Assembly (NCBI GenBank): GCA_004322325.1
Contig: SCTP01000221.1
Span: 1-9,059 of the forward strand
DNA: 9,059 bases
Source of the DNA: Gammaproteobacteria bacterium
Lineage (GTDB): Bacteria; Pseudomonadota; Gammaproteobacteria; DSM-16500
Direction of reading: 5' to 3'
In this document: positions 5,178 through 9,059 of the stretch, piece by piece
Layout of the letters: each line of letters starts with the position of its first letter
Position numbering within the stretch: position 1 is the first letter of the stretch
Notes under the pieces: model-generated
What the model was told of the DNA's origin: nothing
Databases searched by the model: none
The model's input: only the letters and a program-made list of their open reading frames with translations
Made by a program: the position numbers and the translations under genes

Positions 5178-7613
5178 ATGCTATCAGCTGAATTTAAACA
5201 ATCTACTATCGAGTCTCAAGTACAAACTGACCCATGGCCTTTTATATTAGCTGCTCTTAATTTAGATGTGTATAAAGCAGATGATAGACCTGCATTACCT
5301 GATGGGTGGGTGGAATTTAGTAATAGTAGCAACGAGGCTACAGGTTATTCTGGTGCATGCTATATAAATACAACGCATATGTTGGATTATGATCCAAATA
5401 CAGGGTATGGATATATTTCGGTTGTATTCGCACATTGTGGCACGAATGAGACTACTGATTTATCAGATGATATAAACATCATGAAAGACCAAACTTTGTC
5501 TCAATACCCCTATGCGCTTGATTTTGTATCTCAAACCATGGATTTTTTGATAAAAGAATATGCTAATATTTCCACGGCCGTGTATTTTTACCAAACAGGA
5601 TTTTCACAAGGAGCTGTTCTGGCTGATTTAGTCACGGCGACAATACAAAGATATCCCCAGCCATGTATGTTTGATATAGAAGGTTATCTTTGTTCGCATA
5701 CCATTGAAAATCCTGGATCAAAACTTATTATCCAAGAAATGATTGATCAAGGAGAATTACCAACGGATGCTTTGTCGTATTTGACAGGGAATAAAAATAT
5801 TGCTGAACTTTATTTCTCGGATGTAAATTTAATTAATACTTGTAATGAACAGATTAATCAGGATCGTTATTTAATCGCGCCAACTTATACTTATGAAGAA
5901 GGAGGAGGCCCTACTTTTCCAGTAGAAGTATATTATGGTGATAATGTTTATTATGGGGACAGCTATACTGCTCAAAATCAACATAATTTGAAAAGCATAT
6001 ATAATCGACTCAAATCAAATTGTGAGTATATAGGAATCAGCGCATATCCTTTTGGATTTCAGAATGGTTATGTCGCTTATTTAGATGGAGAAAAAAGAAA
6101 GAAGTATTGGGATGGGTATGCTCAAAAAGTGTGGGAAAAATATCCTACTTTGCAAGAATTGTTTGCGAGTGATTATGATGCTTATTATGCTGACTTTTAT
6201 AAGTATCTCAAGCGTGTTCAAACAGAAGCCGCGAGTTTAATTACAGTGCAAGAACAGCCTATTCCTATTGCTAATTATAGTGAACCTTCTTCAGCGCCAA
6301 ATGAAGAAATCTCTCTTGCAGTTGATGATATTGATTTAGATTGCTCGCCATTTAGTTTTGATGTTTATTACGCTAACGGAAGTAATGAAGGACCTTCGTT
6401 ACCTGAAGGGTGGGAAAGATATGCATATTGCGATGATATATCTACCGGTTACTATGGTGTTTGCTATAAGCATCTTGAGTCAGATGGTAGTTATTCTATT
6501 GTGTTTGCGCATCGAGGTACTGAAAAAACATCACCAGTCGATTTATATAATGATTGGGAGGTTTTTAAAAGCTCTGTGCCTGACCAATATCAATCGGCAC
6601 AGAGATTTGTATACGATGCAATAGATCTATTAAAAGTAACCTATAATGGCGCCACTTTCCGCTTTTATCAAACAGGGCATTCTCTTGGTGGTATTTTAGC
6701 TGATTTGGTAGGTGCAGATTTAAAGCAGCCATCGAGTACTTACGAGAATCCTGGATCAAAGACGATAATACAAAACATGATTAATCAGGGAACATTGCCT
6801 TCAGATTCGTTAGATTATGCCTCATCAGCATTTTATCCTCATCAATCTGATAGTAATATTGTGAATACTTGCCATGAGCAGGCTTCGAAATATATTTGGA
6901 GAGTGGTAAAGGAACCGTATCATTATGATGTAACACCTCATCCAGGTTATCCCATTCCAAAGTATGTTGTGGACAACTATTATTATATGAAGGGCTATAG
7001 CATCCAGGATAGGCATTCAATTGAGAATATGTATCTTTACATACAATCAGGTGGCTCCATGAGTGTAACTACTACTCAAATAGTTGGTGCACAGAATGGT
7101 TACATTGCTTACTTGAATCCAAATAGAACAGATTACTGGGACGGCTATGCTCAATATGTATGGGATAATAATCCTCAGTTGCGAGACAAGCTTTCTAATA
7201 ATTATGAGGTTTATTTATCTAAATTTTATAAGGACTTAGACCACGTGTATCAAGAGGCACAAACAATTCAGAAAGAACAAGTTGTAACACGTGAAGAAAT
7301 GTCTATGCTTCCAAAAAAACAGCTAGAACGAGTTGGTGTCAGTCAATTCGGGCTATTTAATCAGCAGAATGTTAATGTCTCTAGCAAAGAGTTAACAGAT
7401 AGCTTTATTTTTATTGAGAAAGAGGAAAGTAAAACCATTTCAAATAATAATGTTTCAGTAAATTTCGAAGAAAAACCTCTGCAAGCTTCAGCGATGAACA
7501 AATTTGGATTTCTTGGAAAAAATAATGCTAATAGAAAGGTTGAGACAATAGAAGATATAATAGAAGATTTTTCTATGGTTGAAAAAAAACCTTCTGGATG
7601 CTGTATTATATAA
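5178..7613 (+). CDS. Candidate translocated effector: tandem lipase-like alpha/beta-hydrolase with CaaX C-terminus
   Basis: This 811-residue protein contains two related class-3-lipase-like domains, about residues 19-352 and 390-695. Paired landmarks are FAHCGT (84-89) and FAHRGT (443-448); nucleophile elbows GFSQG (Ser143) and GHSLG (Ser502); ENPGSK in both; NTCNEQ and NTCHEQ; a likely catalytic His in QHNLKSIY (His269) and RHSIENMY (His613); QNGYVAYL and QNGYIAYL; and YWDGYAQ in both. The third triad member is uncertain; Asp215 and Asp558 are aligned candidates. The tail (about 715-811) is acidic, holds a degenerate repeat with two LIR-like motifs, and ends GCCII, a CaaX box. No signal peptide or membrane helix is visible, and the Glu-rich C-terminus would suit Dot/Icm export. 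The ATG at 5178 is chosen because AAGGAG (5167-5172) lies 5 bases before it; an in-frame ATG at 5154 lacks such a site. The substrate is unknown; esterase or phospholipase activity is inferred from fold motifs only. Confidence 0.85.
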   Translation: MLSAEFKQSTIESQVQTDPWPFILAALNLDVYKADDRPALPDGWVEFSNSSNEATGYSGACYINTTHMLDYDPNTGYGYISVVFAHCGTNETTDLSDDINIMKDQTLSQYPYALDFVSQTMDFLIKEYANISTAVYFYQTGFSQGAVLADLVTATIQRYPQPCMFDIEGYLCSHTIENPGSKLIIQEMIDQGELPTDALSYLTGNKNIAELYFSDVNLINTCNEQINQDRYLIAPTYTYEEGGGPTFPVEVYYGDNVYYGDSYTAQNQHNLKSIYNRLKSNCEYIGISAYPFGFQNGYVAYLDGEKRKKYWDGYAQKVWEKYPTLQELFASDYDAYYADFYKYLKRVQTEAASLITVQEQPIPIANYSEPSSAPNEEISLAVDDIDLDCSPFSFDVYYANGSNEGPSLPEGWERYAYCDDISTGYYGVCYKHLESDGSYSIVFAHRGTEKTSPVDLYNDWEVFKSSVPDQYQSAQRFVYDAIDLLKVTYNGATFRFYQTGHSLGGILADLVGADLKQPSSTYENPGSKTIIQNMINQGTLPSDSLDYASSAFYPHQSDSNIVNTCHEQASKYIWRVVKEPYHYDVTPHPGYPIPKYVVDNYYYMKGYSIQDRHSIENMYLYIQSGGSMSVTTTQIVGAQNGYIAYLNPNRTDYWDGYAQYVWDNNPQLRDKLSNNYEVYLSKFYKDLDHVYQEAQTIQKEQVVTREEMSMLPKKQLERVGVSQFGLFNQQNVNVSSKELTDSFIFIEKEESKTISNNNVSVNFEEKPLQASAMNKFGFLGKNNANRKVETIEDIIEDFSMVEKKPSGCCII

Positions 7614-7635
7614 AAATTTTGGAGAAAATACGATG

Positions 7636-7658
7636 GTCGCCTATTTTATGCGGGCGAC
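7636..7658 (+). other. Hairpin after the effector gene
   Basis: GTCGCC (7636-7641) and GGCGAC (7653-7658) form a 6-bp GC-rich stem, extendable by a wobble and an A-T pair, around an 11-base loop. It sits 22 bases after the effector stop. The following sequence, TATATGTTTC, is only weakly T-rich, so it may be a poor terminator, an mRNA 3'-end stabiliser or a processing site between the effector and the next gene. Confidence 0.4.
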
Positions 7659-7701
7659 TATATGTTTCAATAAAGGAAATTGAAATTGAAAAGGAAAAGA
7701 T

Positions 7702-8289
7702 ATGCTAAAAATCGTCAAATTTTTTTTGTTATTACTCATTAGCACAACAGCGGTTGCCAGACAGCTACATGGCGAGATACAAGATCAAACATCTTTATTT
7801 GCTATGAATTCTTCGCTACAAGAAGTGCCAGCTTTTGTTTTTGCGCAAGGGAATCCTGATAGCTTTCCTGTTAAGCAATACATAATAAAGGGTTGTTTTG
7901 TTGTTATTAAAATTAAAGATACTTCGGAATTCATTTTGGGTAGGGGCGTGTTAGATTTAGAATCATATAATCCCGCGGATGGAATGTTCAAATATAAATT
8001 TACCATTGATAATTTGGCATTTTCAAAATCTACAGATTCAGGCCATGAAGAGATTTTTCATACTTGTGAACGAGAAACAACAGATATTCCAATCCATGGT
8101 ACCCTTCACTTTGATGTTGATAATAATACTTATACTATGATTGAAGGACGGTATGATAAATTGACAAAAAATATTGCTCCCATTAAATCAATCAATGGTA
8201 TTTCCCTTAAAAGCACAAAAGAGCTTTTATCCAGCGGGGTGGAATTCAAAATGGAAAAAGATATCCCCGTTACAATTGATATTGAATAA
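7702..8289 (+). CDS. Exported protein of unknown function, 195 residues
   Basis: I do not recognise this family. The N-terminus has a clear Sec signal peptide: a basic start (MLKIVK), a hydrophobic core (FFLLLLIS) and an AVA cleavage site, giving a mature protein of about 176 residues from Arg20. There is no lipobox. The mature part has two cysteines (65 and 122) that could form one periplasmic disulfide, and alternating hydrophobic-polar stretches such as GCFVVIKIKD and GTLHFDVDNNTYTMI that suggest a beta-rich fold. AAGGA (7691-7695) lies six bases before the ATG. It follows the effector gene by 88 bases on the same strand and may share its transcript, although a hairpin lies between. Location is likely periplasmic or extracellular. 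It cannot be the same kind of substrate as the effector, which lacks a Sec signal. Confidence 0.75.
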   Translation: MLKIVKFFLLLLISTTAVARQLHGEIQDQTSLFAMNSSLQEVPAFVFAQGNPDSFPVKQYIIKGCFVVIKIKDTSEFILGRGVLDLESYNPADGMFKYKFTIDNLAFSKSTDSGHEEIFHTCERETTDIPIHGTLHFDVDNNTYTMIEGRYDKLTKNIAPIKSINGISLKSTKELLSSGVEFKMEKDIPVTIDIE

Positions 8290-8295
8290 GCTCCT

Positions 8296-8904
8296 TTAAC
8301 ACGCATTCGGTAAAGTCCGACCGCAAGTAGGGTTAGCCTCTGGTGTGCACCATAATGTCAGATACACTTGCATGCCATATTGAACATTTTCGCTTCCATT
8401 ATGGGCATAGGTATCAACATGAACTCGATAATAAGCACAAGAAGAAGTATTGAAAGTTGCAGAGGAATCCATCGGATAATAAATAATGTCTCCTTGAGGG
8501 GAGGATTGATAGTGCATCCCTGCAGTCCATTGCTCAAGGGCCGCCTTACCATCAGTAGTTGGAACGTAGGGTACTGTGATAAGAAGGTATGGATAAAACC
8601 CTGAGGGGCAGCAGGAATCAGTGAACAAATCGGTACCGCAGCTGCCATAATAATAAAATTTACGAGAATGATTAAAATTATAGGTATTAGTCGTTTTGCT
8701 CGTGCTACATTGCCCTTCTTGTACTCCTATTTCGCTATTCTCACTCGCTGTCGTAAACCCCCCCGACCATAGCACAAACGCACTATTTGGCTTCAACTGA
8801 CTTGTTGCCGGAGACAACATCGCCAACTGCGTACTATCTGCTGCATAGCTAGTAAGAGAACCCAAACTCAACAATAAAAATAAATGTCGCTTTGCCATCA
8901 ACAT
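8296..8904 (-). CDS. Exported cysteine-rich protein of unknown function, 202 residues
   Basis: The family is not recognised. A Sec signal peptide is plain: MLMAKRH, a hydrophobic core LFLLLSLGSL, and cleavage after SYA (residue 21), leaving about 181 residues. The mature protein has eight cysteines (66, 89, 98, 99, 156, 186, 194, 202), an even number compatible with four disulfides, including an adjacent pair in DSCCPSG and the C-terminal residue itself. It is rich in Ser, Thr and Tyr, with few charged residues, like many surface or secreted proteins. The ATG at 8904 is preferred over the in-frame ATG two codons later because AAGGA lies seven bases before it. It converges on the 195-residue gene with only six bases between stop codons, and no terminator is visible there. 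Confidence 0.75.
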   Translation of the reverse strand: MLMAKRHLFLLLSLGSLTSYAADSTQLAMLSPATSQLKPNSAFVLWSGGFTTASENSEIGVQEGQCSTSKTTNTYNFNHSRKFYYYGSCGTDLFTDSCCPSGFYPYLLITVPYVPTTDGKAALEQWTAGMHYQSSPQGDIIYYPMDSSATFNTSSCAYYRVHVDTYAHNGSENVQYGMQVYLTLWCTPEANPTCGRTLPNAC

Positions 8905-9059
8905 TTGTATTTCCTTATTTTTCGCGGTAGGTAAAAAAGATTTATTAGAATTTTTAAACGCGGTGAGAAGGCTAACAGAAACCCATAAGCTTCACAAGCA
9001 TGCGATTAATAAATTTCGATTCTCGCTAACACGGATTCGTACTGCACGTGTTATTCGGA
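8905..9059. other. Upstream region of the cysteine-rich protein gene, running to the window edge
   Basis: These 155 bases would hold the promoter of the leftward 202-residue gene. A possible -10 of the type TAATAA lies near 8945, without a good -35. At the very edge, AACACG (9028-9033) and CGTGTT (9047-9052) form an inverted repeat with a 13-base spacer, overlapping a CACGTG palindrome. No gene can be called with confidence from what is visible. Confidence 0.35.

Noticed and set aside
5178..5320. Possible Sec signal peptide on the effector
   Set aside because: The N-terminus (MLSAEFKQSTIESQVQTDPW) is polar and charged with no hydrophobic core.
7633..7683. Tiny open frame of 16 codons (starts MVAYFMRATI) preceded by GGAG
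   Set aside because: The spacing to GGAG is acceptable, but the frame lies on the hairpin at 7636-7658 and has no recognisable protein features, so chance is more likely.
9028..9052. Inverted repeat AACACG/CGTGTT at the window edge as an insertion-sequence end
   Set aside because: Arms are only six bases, no transposase or target duplication is visible, and the window stops seven bases later.

Overview
The window looks like part of the chromosome of a host-associated gammaproteobacterium, most plausibly of the order Legionellales (the Coxiella, Legionella, Rickettsiella and Berkiella group). Three things point there. The partial phosphoglycerate kinase is of gammaproteobacterial type, close in sequence to the Escherichia coli enzyme as I remember it. 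The right half is AT-rich. It also carries a large non-Sec protein that looks built to work inside a eukaryotic cell. The order-level placement is inference, because no rRNA or marker set is present.

Left third (1-2226, minus strand): the first 313 codons of pgk run off the left edge. Upstream of it, where many gammaproteobacteria keep gap, lies an AAA+ ATPase of the DUF4143 type. Positions 2227-2387 form a compact divergent control region. It serves the ATPase (leftward) and a Fic-family AMP-transferase (rightward, 2388-3491). Each gene has its own pair of tandem palindromes: two abutting 22-bp palindromes for the ATPase and two 27-bp palindromes (9-bp arms, 9-bp spacers) for fic. In both cases the apparent promoter lies within or against the palindromes, so tight repression or self-control is likely.

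Middle (3488-4717, minus strand): a decayed second AAA+/DUF4143 ATPase is tail-to-tail with fic. It has lost its Walker A region and, by comparison with the family, an internal block. Upstream of it on the same strand is a small DUF1640-type coiled-coil membrane protein that contains a 33-bp tandem DNA repeat. A 460-base AT-rich gap (4718-5177) holds a promoter and a leader hairpin for the next gene.

Right (5178-8904): the most notable gene encodes an 811-residue protein with two tandem alpha/beta-hydrolase (class-3-lipase-like) domains. It has no signal peptide. Its acidic tail carries a degenerate repeat with two LIR-like motifs and ends in Cys-Cys-Ile-Ile, a CaaX box like that of the Ral GTPases. 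I read it as a candidate translocated effector: a double lipase that could be lipidated by host enzymes and placed on a host membrane, perhaps an autophagy-related one. It is followed by two exported proteins of unknown function. One (195 residues) is on the same strand, and the other (202 residues, eight cysteines) converges on it with a 6-base gap. I saw no tRNA, rRNA, CRISPR array or complete insertion sequence.
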